The translations under genes were made by a program, and so were the position numbers. A stretch of 64,000 nt of DNA, from positions 31,604-95,603 of the forward strand of contig NZ_BMWB01000026.1 in the NCBI RefSeq assembly GCF_014651015.1. Reading direction: 5' to 3'. This DNA comes from Streptomyces xantholiticus. Lineage in GTDB: Bacteria; Actinomycetota; Actinomycetes; Streptomycetales; Streptomycetaceae. Within the stretch, counting starts at the first letter, position 1; each line of letters opens with the position of its first letter. The notes beneath the pieces were generated by a model that ran no database searches, had not been told where the DNA came from, and saw only the letters and a program-made list of their open reading frames with translations. Below, piece by piece: positions 34,404-43,958 of this stretch.

Positions 34404-35247
34404 GAACTCGACGCACCCGACGCATTCGACGAACCCCACGGCCCCCGTGAACCCGACGCATCCGACCGAGGAGCCGACCCCCACCGTCGTCGTCGACGGT
34501 GTCCACATCACCTACAAGGTCAACGGCGCACGCACCGGCCGGGGCAGTGCCACCTCCGCCCTCAGCCGCATCGTCTCCCGCAAGGCCGCGCCCGGCGTAC
34601 GCGAGGTGCACGCCGTCAAGGGCGTCAGCTTCGCCGCGTACCGGGGCGAGGCGATCGGCCTCATCGGCTCCAACGGCTCCGGCAAGTCCACCCTCCTGAA
34701 GGCCGTCGCAGGCCTGCTGCCGACCGCGCGGGGCAAGATCTACACCCGGGGCCAGCCCTCCCTCCTCGGTGTCAACGCGGCCCTGATGTCCGACCTCACC
34801 GGCGAGCGCAACGTCATCCTCGGCGGCCTCGCCATGGGCATGACCCGCGCACAGATCCGCGACCGCTACGACGACATCGTCGACTTCTCCGGCATCAACG
34901 AGAAGGGCGACTTCATCTCGCTGCCGATGCGCACGTACTCCTCCGGCATGGGGGCCCGGTTGCGCTTCTCCATCGCCGCCGCGAAGAGCCACGACGTACT
35001 CCTCATCGACGAGGCGCTCTCCACCGGCGACGCCCGCTTCCGCCGCCGCAGCCGCGAACGCATCGACGAACTGCGCCGGGAGGCCGGCACGGTCTTCCTG
35101 GTCAGCCACAGCAACTCCACCATCACCGAGAGCTGCGACCGCGCGATCTGGCTGGAAGCGGGCAGACTCCGGATGGACGGGCCCGCGAAGGAGGTCGTCG
35201 CGGCGTACGAGGAGTTCACCAGGGCCGGCGGACGAGCCGCGCGGTAG
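34396..35247 (+). CDS. ABC exporter ATPase (TagH/Wzt-like)
   Basis: A 283-residue ATPase starting at GTG inside the permease 3' end, so translation is coupled. Walker A is GSNGSGKST, the signature YSSGMGARLRFSIAA is the variant of TagH/Wzt/KpsT exporters, and Walker B is VLLIDEALSTGD. The first 25 residues are a low-complexity Thr/Pro/His/Asn run. There is no C-terminal carbohydrate-binding extension of the Wzt(O9a) kind. It powers export of a wall polymer through the adjoining permease. Confidence 0.92.
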   Translation: MAENSTHPTHSTNPTAPVNPTHPTEEPTPTVVVDGVHITYKVNGARTGRGSATSALSRIVSRKAAPGVREVHAVKGVSFAAYRGEAIGLIGSNGSGKSTLLKAVAGLLPTARGKIYTRGQPSLLGVNAALMSDLTGERNVILGGLAMGMTRAQIRDRYDDIVDFSGINEKGDFISLPMRTYSSGMGARLRFSIAAAKSHDVLLIDEALSTGDARFRRRSRERIDELRREAGTVFLVSHSNSTITESCDRAIWLEAGRLRMDGPAKEVVAAYEEFTRAGGRAAR

Positions 35248-35280
35248 GCTCCCCTGCCGGGGAGCGAGGGGTGGGTCGGG

Positions 35281-36231
35281 ATGAACGGTCGGAAGCCGGA
35301 ACCACTGTGGGACGACGATCCACGCGAGATCGCGGGGTACAGGCTTCTGGCGCGTATCGGCGAGGGCGGCATGGGAACCGTCTTCCTCACCCGCAGCCAC
35401 GACGGCGCGCTGCCCGTCGCGCTGAAGCTGATCCGCCGCGAGCACGCGCAGAGCGAGAACTTCCGCCGTCGGTTCGCCCGCGAGGTCGAGGCCGCACGGC
35501 GGGTGAGCGGCCCACACCTGGTCCAGGTCGTCGACCACGACGCGGAGGCGGAACGGCCGTGGCTCGCCACCCGTTACGTGCCGGGACTGCCGCTCGACGA
35601 GGCGCTCGGCGGATACGGGCCGCTGCCACTGCGGTCCGTCCTGATGCTGACGGCCGGCGCGGCGCGCGCCCTGGACGCCGTGCACACGGCCGGTCTCATC
35701 CACCGCGACGTGAAGCCGGGGAACCTGCTGCTGACCGCCGAGGGACCCTGGCTGCTCGACTTCGGCATCGCCCGCGCCGCGGACGGCACGTCCGTGCTGA
35801 CCACCGTCGGGCGCATGGTCGGCACGCCGAAGTACATGTCGCCCGAGCACGCCCTGGGCCGGCAACTGACGCCCGCCTCCGACGTATTCACCTTGGGTCT
35901 CGTCGCGGCGGAAGCGGCCGCCGGACGCCATCCGTACGGCGAGGGCGGCGGTCTCGTCGTCGCGACCCGCATCGCCGGCACCGACCGCGAACCCCCGGAC
36001 CTGTCCGCCCACCCGCCGGCCCTCCGCCGGATACTGTCCGCAACCCTGGCGGCCCGCCCGGAGGACCGCCCGTCGGCGGCGGAGGTGGTGGAACTGTGCG
36101 GCGCGTGCGACTTCACCGCCTGGCTCCCGAAGCGCGTCGCCTCCGCCGTGACCGCGACCACCCGCGCCTCGGCCAAGCCCTCCGACCCCCGCACCACCGC
36201 CTGGTTCCCCGGCCGCCGCCGCACCCGTTGA
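35281..36231 (+). CDS. Soluble Ser/Thr protein kinase
   Basis: A 316-residue Hanks-type kinase: GEGGMGTVFL, VALKLI, HRDVKPGNLL, DFGIARA, SPEHALG. The remaining 50 residues after the kinase domain are basic and Pro/Ala-rich with no TM helix, so it is probably cytoplasmic. The ATG lies 33 bases after the exporter ATPase stop on the same strand, suggesting co-transcription. A role in controlling the exporter or transferases is possible but rests on position only. Confidence 0.88.
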   Translation: MNGRKPEPLWDDDPREIAGYRLLARIGEGGMGTVFLTRSHDGALPVALKLIRREHAQSENFRRRFAREVEAARRVSGPHLVQVVDHDAEAERPWLATRYVPGLPLDEALGGYGPLPLRSVLMLTAGAARALDAVHTAGLIHRDVKPGNLLLTAEGPWLLDFGIARAADGTSVLTTVGRMVGTPKYMSPEHALGRQLTPASDVFTLGLVAAEAAAGRHPYGEGGGLVVATRIAGTDREPPDLSAHPPALRRILSATLAARPEDRPSAAEVVELCGACDFTAWLPKRVASAVTATTRASAKPSDPRTTAWFPGRRRTR

Positions 36232-36456
36232 CCCGGCGCCCCGGCGCCCGGCCGTGGACGCAGCCGCCCCACCCCCTGCCCACGGGCCACCCGTGGCACC
36301 GGCGCATGCACTCCCGCCTGCACGGCCGCCGGGCGCGGTGCCCTTCACCGGCAGGGTGGGGAAAAGCCGCGGACCCGGCCGAGCGCTCACGCGCAACCGG
36401 GTCCGCCGCCCTCCCTCATGGCCCTCCGGTCATGGGAGGTGCTTCCAGAGGGCCCG

Positions 36457-39400
36457 TCACCTGTGGGTGCGCAGCAGCTGACGCATCGTCCGCATCGCGA
36501 CCGACAGGTTCGCCAGGTCGAACGTGTCCGAGCTCTGGATCTCCTCCAGCGTCGTCCGGGCCCGTCCCAGAATCGCCGCGTTCTTCTGCTCCCAGGCCTC
36601 GAACCGCTCCTCCGGCGTCGAGGTCCCGTTACCCACGGACAGCACATCGGCCGTGAGCGCCGCGTGCGCCGCGTACAGGTCCTCACGAATGGAGGCGCGG
36701 GCCATGGACTGCCAGCGGTCGGCCCGCGGCAGTTCGATGATGCGGTCCATCAGCTGGGTGATGGAGAGCCGGTCCGCGAGGTCGTAGTACACGTCGGCCA
36801 CGCCCAGCGGGTCCTGACCGGTGCGGTCCGAGATCGCGACGATGTCGAGCGTCGGGAACGCGGACGAGAAGCCAGCCACCCGCAGCGCCAGCGCCTCCGG
36901 CACGCCCGCCCCGGTGAGCTCGTCCAGAATGCCCTGGTACCACTCCAGGTCCGCGCCGCGCAGCATCTTCGGCAGCGCCGCCCACACCTGCTCGACGCGC
37001 TCGGCGAAGAACTCGATGGTCCCCGCGAGCTCCAGCGGCTGCGGCCGGTTGCCCAGCAGCCAGCGCGTGCCGCGCTCGACGAGCCGGCGCGAGTGCAGCC
37101 TGATCCGGGTCTGGACGTCGGCGGCGACCTCGTTGTCGAGCGCCTCCACGGCGTCCCAGACCGCGCTGAGACCGAAGATCTCGCGCGCCGCGGTCTGTGC
37201 CCGGACGATCTCCTCCAGCGACGCCCCGGTCTCCTCCCGGAGCCGGTGCAGGAAGGTCGAACCACCGGTGTTGACCGTGTCGTTGACCAGGACCGTCGTC
37301 ACGATCTCGCGGCGCAGCGCGTGCGCGTCGATCGCGTCGCCGAAGTTCTCCCGCAGCGGCTTCGGGAAATACGCGTGCAGCAGCCGACGCAGGTACGGGT
37401 CGTCCGGCAGGGGCGTCCTGATCAGGTCCTCCGCCACCGTGATCTTCGTGTACGCGAGGAGCACGGCCAGCTCGGGCTGGCTCAGGCCCTTGCCGGCGCC
37501 GAGCAGTTCACGGATCTGGCGGTCGTTGGGCAGGAACTCCAGCGCCCGGTCCAGGTGCCCGTCCCGCCCGAGGCGCCGCAGGAAGCGCTGGTGGGCGTGG
37601 AGCAGGGAGGGCGACTGGGCGACCGCGTTGCCGAGGGCCGTGTTCTGCGCGTAGTTGTTGCGCAGCACCAGTGCGCCGACCTCGTCGGTCATCTGCGCGA
37701 GCAGCTGGTTGCGCTGCTTGACGGTCATGTCGCCGTCCGCGACGAGGCCGTTGAGCAGGATCTTGATGTTGACCTCGTGGTCCGAGGTGTCGACGCCGGC
37801 GCTGTTGTCGATCGCGTCGGTGTTGATCTTTCCGCCGTTGCGGTCGAACTCGATCCGGCCGAGCTGGGTGAGGCCGAGATTGCCGCCCTCGCCGACGACT
37901 CGGACCCGCAGGTCCGCGCCGTTGACGCGGATGGCGTCGTTGGCCTTGTCGCCGACGTCGGCGTGTGACTCGGTGGCGGCCTTGACGTAGGTGCCGATGC
38001 CGCCGTTCCAGAGCAGGTCGACCGGCGCCTTGAGGATCGTCTGCATCAGCTCGGCCGGGGTCATCTTCGTGACGCCCGCCTCGATGCCGAGCGCCTCGCG
38101 CATCGCCGTGTTGACCGGGATCGACTTGGCGCTGCGTGGGTGGACTCCGCCGCCGTGGGACAGCAGCTCCTTGTTGTAGTCGGCCCAGGAGGAACGCGGC
38201 ATTTCGAAGAGCCGGCGGCGCTCGGCGTACGAGAGGGCCGCGTCCGGGATCGGGTCGATGAAGATGTGCCGGTGGTCGAAGGCCGCGACGAGGCGGATGT
38301 GCTCGCTCAGCAGCATGCCGTTGCCGAAGACGTCGCCGGACATGTCGCCGACGCCGACGACCGTGAAGTCCTCGGTCTGGGTGTCGTGGCCGAGTTCGCG
38401 GAAGTGCCGCTTGACCGACTCCCAGGCACCGCGGGCGGTGATGCCCATGCCCTTGTGGTCGTATCCCGCGGAGCCGCCGGACGCGAAGGCGTCGCCGAGC
38501 CAGAAGTTGTACGCGACGGCGACCTCGTTGGCGATGTCGGAGAACGACGCCGTGCCCTTGTCCGCGGCGACGACGAGATAGGTGTCGTCCCCGTCGTGAC
38601 GGACCACCCGGGCCGGCGGCACGACCTCGCCCGCGACCATGTTGTCGGTGATGTCGAGCAGCGCCGAGATGAAGATCCGGTAGCACGCGATGCCTTCGGC
38701 CAGCCAGGCGTCGCGGTCCACGGACGGGTCCGGAAGCTGCTTGGCGACGAACCCGCCCTTCGCGCCGACGGGCACGATCACGGTGTTCTTGACCATCTGC
38801 GCCTTGACCAGGCCGAGGATCTCCGTACGGAAGTCCTCACGCCGGTCGGACCAGCGCAGACCGCCTCGGGCGACCTTGCCGAAGCGCAGGTGGACGCCTT
38901 CGACGCGCGGCGAGTACACCCAGATCTCGAAGGCCGGGCGCGGTGCCGGCAGGTCGGGGATGGCCTGCGGGTCGAACTTCATCGACACATAGCCGTGCAG
39001 CCCGCCGCCTTCCGTGGCCTGGAAGAAGTTGGTGCGCAGCGTCGCCTTGATCACGGTGAGGAACGAGCGCAGGATGCGGTCCTCGTCGAGCGAGGCGACT
39101 TGGTCGAGCGCGCCGTCGAGCTCCTCGAGGAGCCCGTCGATCAGCTCGGTGCCCGCCCGCTGGCGGTCCGGGGACATCCGGGCCTCGAAGAGGGAGACCA
39201 GCAGCCGGGTGGTGTGGACGTTGTTGCGGAGGGTGTCCTCCATGTAGTCCTGGCTGAAGGTCGAACTGGCCTGGCGCAGGTACTTCGCGTACGCGCGCAG
39301 CACCATCGCCTCGCGCCAGTTGAGCCCGGCCCCGAGGACCAGCGAGTTGAAGCCGTCGTTCTCGGCCTCCCCCGTCCACACGGCGGCGAAGGCGTCCTGG

Positions 39401-41391
39401 AAGCGTTCGCGGGCGTCGTCGGCCAGATAGTCGCCGCCGGTGGCGGTCTTCGGCATACGCATCCCGAAGTCGTAGATCCACGCGTGCGTACGGTCCGCGC
39501 AGCGCAGCTCGTACGGCCGTTCGTCGACGACCTCGCAGCCGAGGCGCTGCAGCACGGGAAGGACGGCCGACAGGGAGACCTGCTCACCGGTCCGGTAGAT
39601 CTTGAAGCGCCGCTCGCCGGGGCCGGCGCCGACCGGCTCGTACAGCGACAGGGCGAAGTCCTTGTCGGAGCCGCTGAGTTCCTCGAGGCGCACGAGGTCG
39701 GCCACGGCGGAGCGCGGCGAGTGGTCGGCCTTGTAACCCTCGGGGAAGGCGCCCGCGTAGCGGCGGAGCAGTTCCGCGGCGCGCTCCTCGCCGAATTCGG
39801 CGTTCAGCGCCTCGCCGAAACCGTCGGACCACGAGCGGGCGGCCTCGACCAGCCGGGCCTCGATCCGCTCGGTGTCGGCGTCGGTGAGGTGCGGCAACTC
39901 GGTGCCGGCCGGGACGCGCACCACGAAGTGGATACGGGAGAGGATCGACTCGGTGTTCCAGGCGGTGAAGTCGACGCTGGTGCCGCCGAGCTCCTCCTTG
40001 AGAATGTCGATCAGACGCAGCCGGACCCCGGTGGTGTAGCGGTCGCGCGGCAGGTAGACGAGCGCGGAGTAGTAGCGCCCGTACTCGTCCTGGCGCAGGT
40101 ACAGCCGCAGCCGGCGGCGCTCCTGGAGGTACAGGACGCTGGTGACGATCGCCTGCAGCTGGTCGGCGGGCGTCTGGAACAGCTCGTCACGGGGGTACGT
40201 CTCGAGGATCTGCAGCAGGTCGCGGCCGTCATGGCTGTTGGGCGAGAAGCCCGCGCCCTGCAGGACCTCGGCGACCTTGCGGCGGACGACCGGCACACGG
40301 CGCACCGACTCGGTGTACGCGGCGGACGAGAACAGTCCGAGGAAACGGCGCTCGCCGATGACGTTGCCCTCGGCGTCGAACTTCTTGACGCCGACGTAGT
40401 CCAGGTAGCTGGGGCGGTGCACGGTCGCGCGGCTGTTGGCCTTCGTCAGGACGAGCAGCTTGTGCTCACGGGCCTTGGCGCGGGCGTCGGCGGGCAGCCG
40501 GCTGAAGGACGGGCTGACCGGGTGGGCCTCGTCCTCGTCGTGCTGAGGGTCGGAGCGCAGGATGCCGAGGCCGGTGCCGGGCACGGCGGCCAGGGAGTCG
40601 GAGTCGGTGAGCTCGTACTCGCGGTAGCCGAGGAAGGTGAAGTGGTCGGCGGCCAGCCAGCGCAGCAGCTCACGGGCCTCCTCCACCTCCTGCTCGCGCA
40701 GGTCGTCGGCGGTCGGCTCGTCCGGCAGACCCTCCGCGATACGCAGCGCGGCGTCGCGCATCTTCTCCCAGTCCTCGACGGCTTCGCGGACGTCGGACAG
40801 GACACGCAGCAGATCGGCGGTGATCTGCTTCAGGTCGGCACGGTCGGTCTCGCGGTCGATCTCGACATGGATCCAGGACTCGACGAGGGCGTCGTGCGGC
40901 AGGTCCTTGGCACCCGCCCGGGAGGGCAGGACCTCGATGAGCTTGCCGGTGACATCGCGACGGGCGACGACCTGCGGGTGGATGACGACGTGGATGCCGC
41001 GGCCCTGGCGGGAGAGCTCGTTGGTGACCGAGTCGACGAGGAAGGGCATGTCGTCGGTGACGACCTCCACCACGGAGTGGCTGCAGGTCCAGCCGTTCTC
41101 CTCGACGGTCGGTGTGTGGACCCGGACGTTGGCCGTGCCCTGCGGGCGGTTCTCCGCGAGCCGGTAGTGGGAAAGTGCCGCACCGAAGACGTCGACCGGG
41201 TCGCGGTCGGCGAGGTCCTCCGGAGCTGTGTGCAGGTAGTAGCGCTGGAGGTACGTGAGCAGGGTGTCCCGGTCAGGACGCTTCCCCTGTTCTGTCCCAG
41301 TCGGAAGGTGCCCCCCGGCCGGGCTGTTCTCAGCTACCCGGGCGGCCCGTGCGAGCAGCTCGGCCTTGGCTTCGTCCAGCTTGGTCTGCAT
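36457..41391 (-). CDS. gdhB: NAD-dependent glutamate dehydrogenase, 180-kDa class
   Basis: A 1644-residue enzyme converting glutamate to 2-oxoglutarate and ammonium with NAD. The length matches the large GDH class first characterised in Streptomyces clavuligerus. N-terminal ACT-like regulatory regions (about 100-450) precede the catalytic core. There KVARGGLRWSDR holds the substrate-binding residues, KNTVIVPVGAKGGF the catalytic Lys region, and VGVGDMSGDVFGNGML the nucleotide-binding segment. A C-terminal helical region completes the family layout. I chose ATG 41391, preceded by AGAGGAC, over a longer frame starting at 41616. The symbol is by analogy; the gene stands alone. The stretch from 36232 to 36456 shows only a weak inverted repeat. 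Confidence 0.94.
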   Translation of the reverse strand: MQTKLDEAKAELLARAARVAENSPAGGHLPTGTEQGKRPDRDTLLTYLQRYYLHTAPEDLADRDPVDVFGAALSHYRLAENRPQGTANVRVHTPTVEENGWTCSHSVVEVVTDDMPFLVDSVTNELSRQGRGIHVVIHPQVVARRDVTGKLIEVLPSRAGAKDLPHDALVESWIHVEIDRETDRADLKQITADLLRVLSDVREAVEDWEKMRDAALRIAEGLPDEPTADDLREQEVEEARELLRWLAADHFTFLGYREYELTDSDSLAAVPGTGLGILRSDPQHDEDEAHPVSPSFSRLPADARAKAREHKLLVLTKANSRATVHRPSYLDYVGVKKFDAEGNVIGERRFLGLFSSAAYTESVRRVPVVRRKVAEVLQGAGFSPNSHDGRDLLQILETYPRDELFQTPADQLQAIVTSVLYLQERRRLRLYLRQDEYGRYYSALVYLPRDRYTTGVRLRLIDILKEELGGTSVDFTAWNTESILSRIHFVVRVPAGTELPHLTDADTERIEARLVEAARSWSDGFGEALNAEFGEERAAELLRRYAGAFPEGYKADHSPRSAVADLVRLEELSGSDKDFALSLYEPVGAGPGERRFKIYRTGEQVSLSAVLPVLQRLGCEVVDERPYELRCADRTHAWIYDFGMRMPKTATGGDYLADDARERFQDAFAAVWTGEAENDGFNSLVLGAGLNWREAMVLRAYAKYLRQASSTFSQDYMEDTLRNNVHTTRLLVSLFEARMSPDRQRAGTELIDGLLEELDGALDQVASLDEDRILRSFLTVIKATLRTNFFQATEGGGLHGYVSMKFDPQAIPDLPAPRPAFEIWVYSPRVEGVHLRFGKVARGGLRWSDRREDFRTEILGLVKAQMVKNTVIVPVGAKGGFVAKQLPDPSVDRDAWLAEGIACYRIFISALLDITDNMVAGEVVPPARVVRHDGDDTYLVVAADKGTASFSDIANEVAVAYNFWLGDAFASGGSAGYDHKGMGITARGAWESVKRHFRELGHDTQTEDFTVVGVGDMSGDVFGNGMLLSEHIRLVAAFDHRHIFIDPIPDAALSYAERRRLFEMPRSSWADYNKELLSHGGGVHPRSAKSIPVNTAMREALGIEAGVTKMTPAELMQTILKAPVDLLWNGGIGTYVKAATESHADVGDKANDAIRVNGADLRVRVVGEGGNLGLTQLGRIEFDRNGGKINTDAIDNSAGVDTSDHEVNIKILLNGLVADGDMTVKQRNQLLAQMTDEVGALVLRNNYAQNTALGNAVAQSPSLLHAHQRFLRRLGRDGHLDRALEFLPNDRQIRELLGAGKGLSQPELAVLLAYTKITVAEDLIRTPLPDDPYLRRLLHAYFPKPLRENFGDAIDAHALRREIVTTVLVNDTVNTGGSTFLHRLREETGASLEEIVRAQTAAREIFGLSAVWDAVEALDNEVAADVQTRIRLHSRRLVERGTRWLLGNRPQPLELAGTIEFFAERVEQVWAALPKMLRGADLEWYQGILDELTGAGVPEALALRVAGFSSAFPTLDIVAISDRTGQDPLGVADVYYDLADRLSITQLMDRIIELPRADRWQSMARASIREDLYAAHAALTADVLSVGNGTSTPEERFEAWEQKNAAILGRARTTLEEIQSSDTFDLANLSVAMRTMRQLLRTHR

Positions 41392-41763
41392 GTCCTCTGG
41401 CTCCTGTCGCGCGCCGTTGCGTGACGTAGGTGAAAGATGCGACGAATCGCTGCAGCCCGGGGTGTCCGGACGCAGTCGACGGTATGCCGCGATGAGAGTC
41501 GTCCGAGCCGTTGTCGGCCAATTCTGTCTGGCGGAGACAGTCCGAACGGGAAGGGTCAGCGATCGCCCGGACGCTGTGGCGCTCCGGGCGCAGGCCGGGG
41601 GCTTCGCTGCCCCCACGGCATATCGCGCTGATCACGCCCCCCAGGCTATCTCGCCGCACCCCCGACCCGTCATGAGCCGTATGTGTACAAAAGAGGGACC
41701 CTAAGTTTGACACTCTGGACAGCGACACAGGCCCTCTTGGCAACCAAGCAACCGGGAGCAGCC
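41392..41763. other. Divergent intergenic region, gdhB / DJ-1 gene
   Basis: 372 bases without a gene. It should hold both promoters. A TTGACA box near 41707 faces the DJ-1 gene, but no good -10 is visible at the usual spacing. Confidence 0.4.
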
Positions 41764-42330
41764 ATGACCACGAAGATTCTCATCGTCACCGGGGACGCCG
41801 CGGAGTCCCTTGAGGTCCTCTACCCGTACCAGCGGCTGCTGGAGGAGGGGTACGAGGTGCACATCGCGGCCCCAGCCCGCAAGAAGCTGCAGTTCGTCGT
41901 GCACGACTTCGAGCCGGGCTTCGACACCTACACCGAGAAGCCGGGCTACACCTGGCAGGCCGACCTGGCCTTCTCCGAGGTGGACCCCGGATCGTACGCC
42001 GCCATTGTGATCCCCGGCGGGCGCGCGCCCGAGTATCTGCGCAACGATCCCGAGCTCCGCAAGATCCTCAAGGCGTTCTTCGACTCCGACAAGCCCGTGG
42101 CCCAGATCTGCCACGGCCCGCTGCTGACGGCGGCGACCGGCGGCCTGGAGGGGCGCCGGGTCACCTCCTACCCGGCGCTCGAGCTGGACATGCAGGCGGC
42201 CGGGGCGTTGTTCCAGGACGTGGAGGCGGTCGTCGACGGGCTGCTGGTCTCCTCACGGGCCTGGCCGGATCATCCGGCATGGATGCGGGAGTTCCTCAAG
42301 GTGCTGCGGGAGACGGCACCGGTGACCTGA
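41764..42330 (+). CDS. DJ-1/PfpI family protein
   Basis: A 188-residue class I glutamine amidotransferase-like protein. The nucleophile elbow reads AQICHGP, with Cys in the conserved position, and VIPGGRAPEYLR carries the partner Glu region. Members act as proteases, glyoxalase-like deglycases or chaperones; which one cannot be told here. ATG at 41764 follows GGGAGCAGCC. The longer in-frame extension from 41683 is not needed. It is monocistronic, convergent with the HAD gene. Confidence 0.9.
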   Translation: MTTKILIVTGDAAESLEVLYPYQRLLEEGYEVHIAAPARKKLQFVVHDFEPGFDTYTEKPGYTWQADLAFSEVDPGSYAAIVIPGGRAPEYLRNDPELRKILKAFFDSDKPVAQICHGPLLTAATGGLEGRRVTSYPALELDMQAAGALFQDVEAVVDGLLVSSRAWPDHPAWMREFLKVLRETAPVT

Positions 42331-42457
42331 GGGCCGCGGCTCGACGACGGGTGGCGCCGGAGCTGCCCGGGTGCCCGCAGGGGCCCGCCGGACACCGCGC
42401 TGCCGTCCAGCTGATGCACGGCCGATGGCCAGGACGGGGCGCCCGGCCGACCGCCTC

Positions 42458-43129
42458 TCAGGAGGCGAGCCGCAGCGCCTCCTCCATCGCCTCGGCCAGG
42501 GTGTCCACCACGGGCACGCCCACGGCCTCCAGGCTGGACCTGCTGTGGGAACCGCCCGTGTACAGCACCGCCCGGGCACCGACGTGCGCTGCCGCCAGCG
42601 CGTCGTCCACGGCGTCGCCTATGACCACCGTGCGCTCGGGGACGACCGACGTGGCGAGCGCCGCGAGATGGCGCTCCATGTGGAGCGCCTTGGTACCTCC
42701 GGACGGCCCGGTGCGGCCGTCGACCCGTATGAAACGCCTCTCGATGCCGTACCCCCGGACAACGGGGACCAGCTGTTCGTGCCCGTACATGCTCAGCAGG
42801 GACTGGCTGCGGCCCGCGAGCTGCCACTCGCGCAGCAGTTCCTCCACGCCTTCGGTGAGCCCGCAGCCGATCCGGTGCTCGACGTAGTGCCGGTGGAACG
42901 TCTCGTCCATGACGACCCACTCGGCGTCCGACGGCAGGCGGCCCATCAGCCGCTCGTAGAAGCGCGGGATCGGGATGCAGTACAGCTCGCGGTACCGCTC
43001 GAGGGTGATCGGCTCCAGGCCTATCTCCGCGAAGGCGGCGTTCGTCGCCTCGATGACCGCACTGATGTCGTCGAGCAGTGTGCCGTTCCAGTCCCAGACA
43101 AGATGTGCCTGCGTGCCCTGCTTCCCCAT
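42458..43129 (-). CDS. HAD-superfamily hydrolase (phosphatase-like)
   Basis: A 223-residue haloacid dehalogenase-type protein. Motif I is DWNGTLLDD, so the usual second Asp (general acid) is Asn. Motif II lies near SLLSMYG, motif III is a Lys near residue 150 (GGTKALHME), and motif IV is VVIGDAVDDALAA. The cap is helical, as in phosphoglycolate phosphatase-like enzymes. The substrate is not known. ATG at 43129 gives a start immediately before motif I. It lies 45 bases downstream of the next minus-strand gene's stop, so the two are likely co-transcribed. Confidence 0.87.
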   Translation of the reverse strand: MGKQGTQAHLVWDWNGTLLDDISAVIEATNAAFAEIGLEPITLERYRELYCIPIPRFYERLMGRLPSDAEWVVMDETFHRHYVEHRIGCGLTEGVEELLREWQLAGRSQSLLSMYGHEQLVPVVRGYGIERRFIRVDGRTGPSGGTKALHMERHLAALATSVVPERTVVIGDAVDDALAAAHVGARAVLYTGGSHSRSSLEAVGVPVVDTLAEAMEEALRLAS

Positions 43130-43174
43130 GCCGAGAACCGTACAGGCCGGGTACGACAACCAGGGCCGCGCCGG

Positions 43175-43681
43175 TCAGCCGACGATGTTGGGGATCTCCT
43201 GCACGCCGAACCAGAGCAGCTCGTGGTCCTCGGCGCCGTCGACGGTGAACTGCGCGTCGTCGTCGCCGTGGTCCGCCGCGCCGAGCGCCGCCACCGCGGC
43301 TGAGACGTCGCCCTCCGCGTCGTCGGCGTCCACATGGACGGCCGCGGCCTTGGCCATCGGGACCGCGGCTGCGATCCGCACCTCGCCGAGCGCGCTCGCG
43401 TCGAGCACCTGGTCGGGGTCGGCGACGGCGTCCTGGTCCGGCACGTCGACGGCCACCACGACGCGGCGCCGGGCAGCGTCGGGCGTGCCGGCCAGCAGCC
43501 GCAGGGAGGCGGCGGCGGCCCGGCTGAGCGCGGCGTACTCGAGTTCCTCGATGTCGTCGGAGACGTACCACTCGCGCAGGCCGGGGGTGACGGCGTAGGC
43601 GGCCAGCGGGCCGGGACCGAGTTCGCCCGCCTTGTGCGCCGCTGCGAGACCGGGGAGGGTCAGGGGGACGTACACGCGCAT
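43175..43681 (-). CDS. Conserved actinobacterial protein of unknown function (DUF6912-like)
   Basis: A 168-residue acidic protein starting MRVYVPLTLPGLAAAHKAG. It is Ala- and Asp-rich with no membrane segment, metal site or catalytic motif I recognise. WYVSDDIEELEYAAL and HELLWFGVQEI near the two ends look conserved. The pattern matches a family I recall as DUF6912, but the number is from memory. It is upstream of the HAD phosphatase in a probable two-gene operon. Confidence 0.75.
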   Translation of the reverse strand: MRVYVPLTLPGLAAAHKAGELGPGPLAAYAVTPGLREWYVSDDIEELEYAALSRAAAASLRLLAGTPDAARRRVVVAVDVPDQDAVADPDQVLDASALGEVRIAAAVPMAKAAAVHVDADDAEGDVSAAVAALGAADHGDDDAQFTVDGAEDHELLWFGVQEIPNIVG

Positions 43682-43958
43682 GACAGGCCGCTTTCGTAGT
43701 CGGAGAACGTCCTCAGGATACGTGCGGCGTACCCCTTCGGGGTGCGCTCACCGGCCTGCTCGCCGTCCACCCCGTACACCCTGGAATCCGTCTGCACCCC
43801 TTGCGTACGGCGCCTCATCACCCTGATAGGTGATTCTCACGGGCACGGCCGCCAGGGCCCGGGCCGCTTTGCGGTGCCGGTCCGCACGCCATAGAAGTTC
43901 CCCGTCGAAGCTACTTCCCGGTACTCACCCCGGGACCAGCACATCGGGGGCGATCCGC

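Noticed and set aside
38140..41424. Plus-strand frame opposite the glutamate dehydrogenase gene
   Set aside because: It is the shadow of a well-conserved enzyme; the composition is typical of antisense frames (Val/Gly/Asp/Arg rich).
43682..43958. Riboswitch or small RNA in the divergent gap
   Set aside because: Only short GC-rich inverted repeats; no recognised aptamer core.
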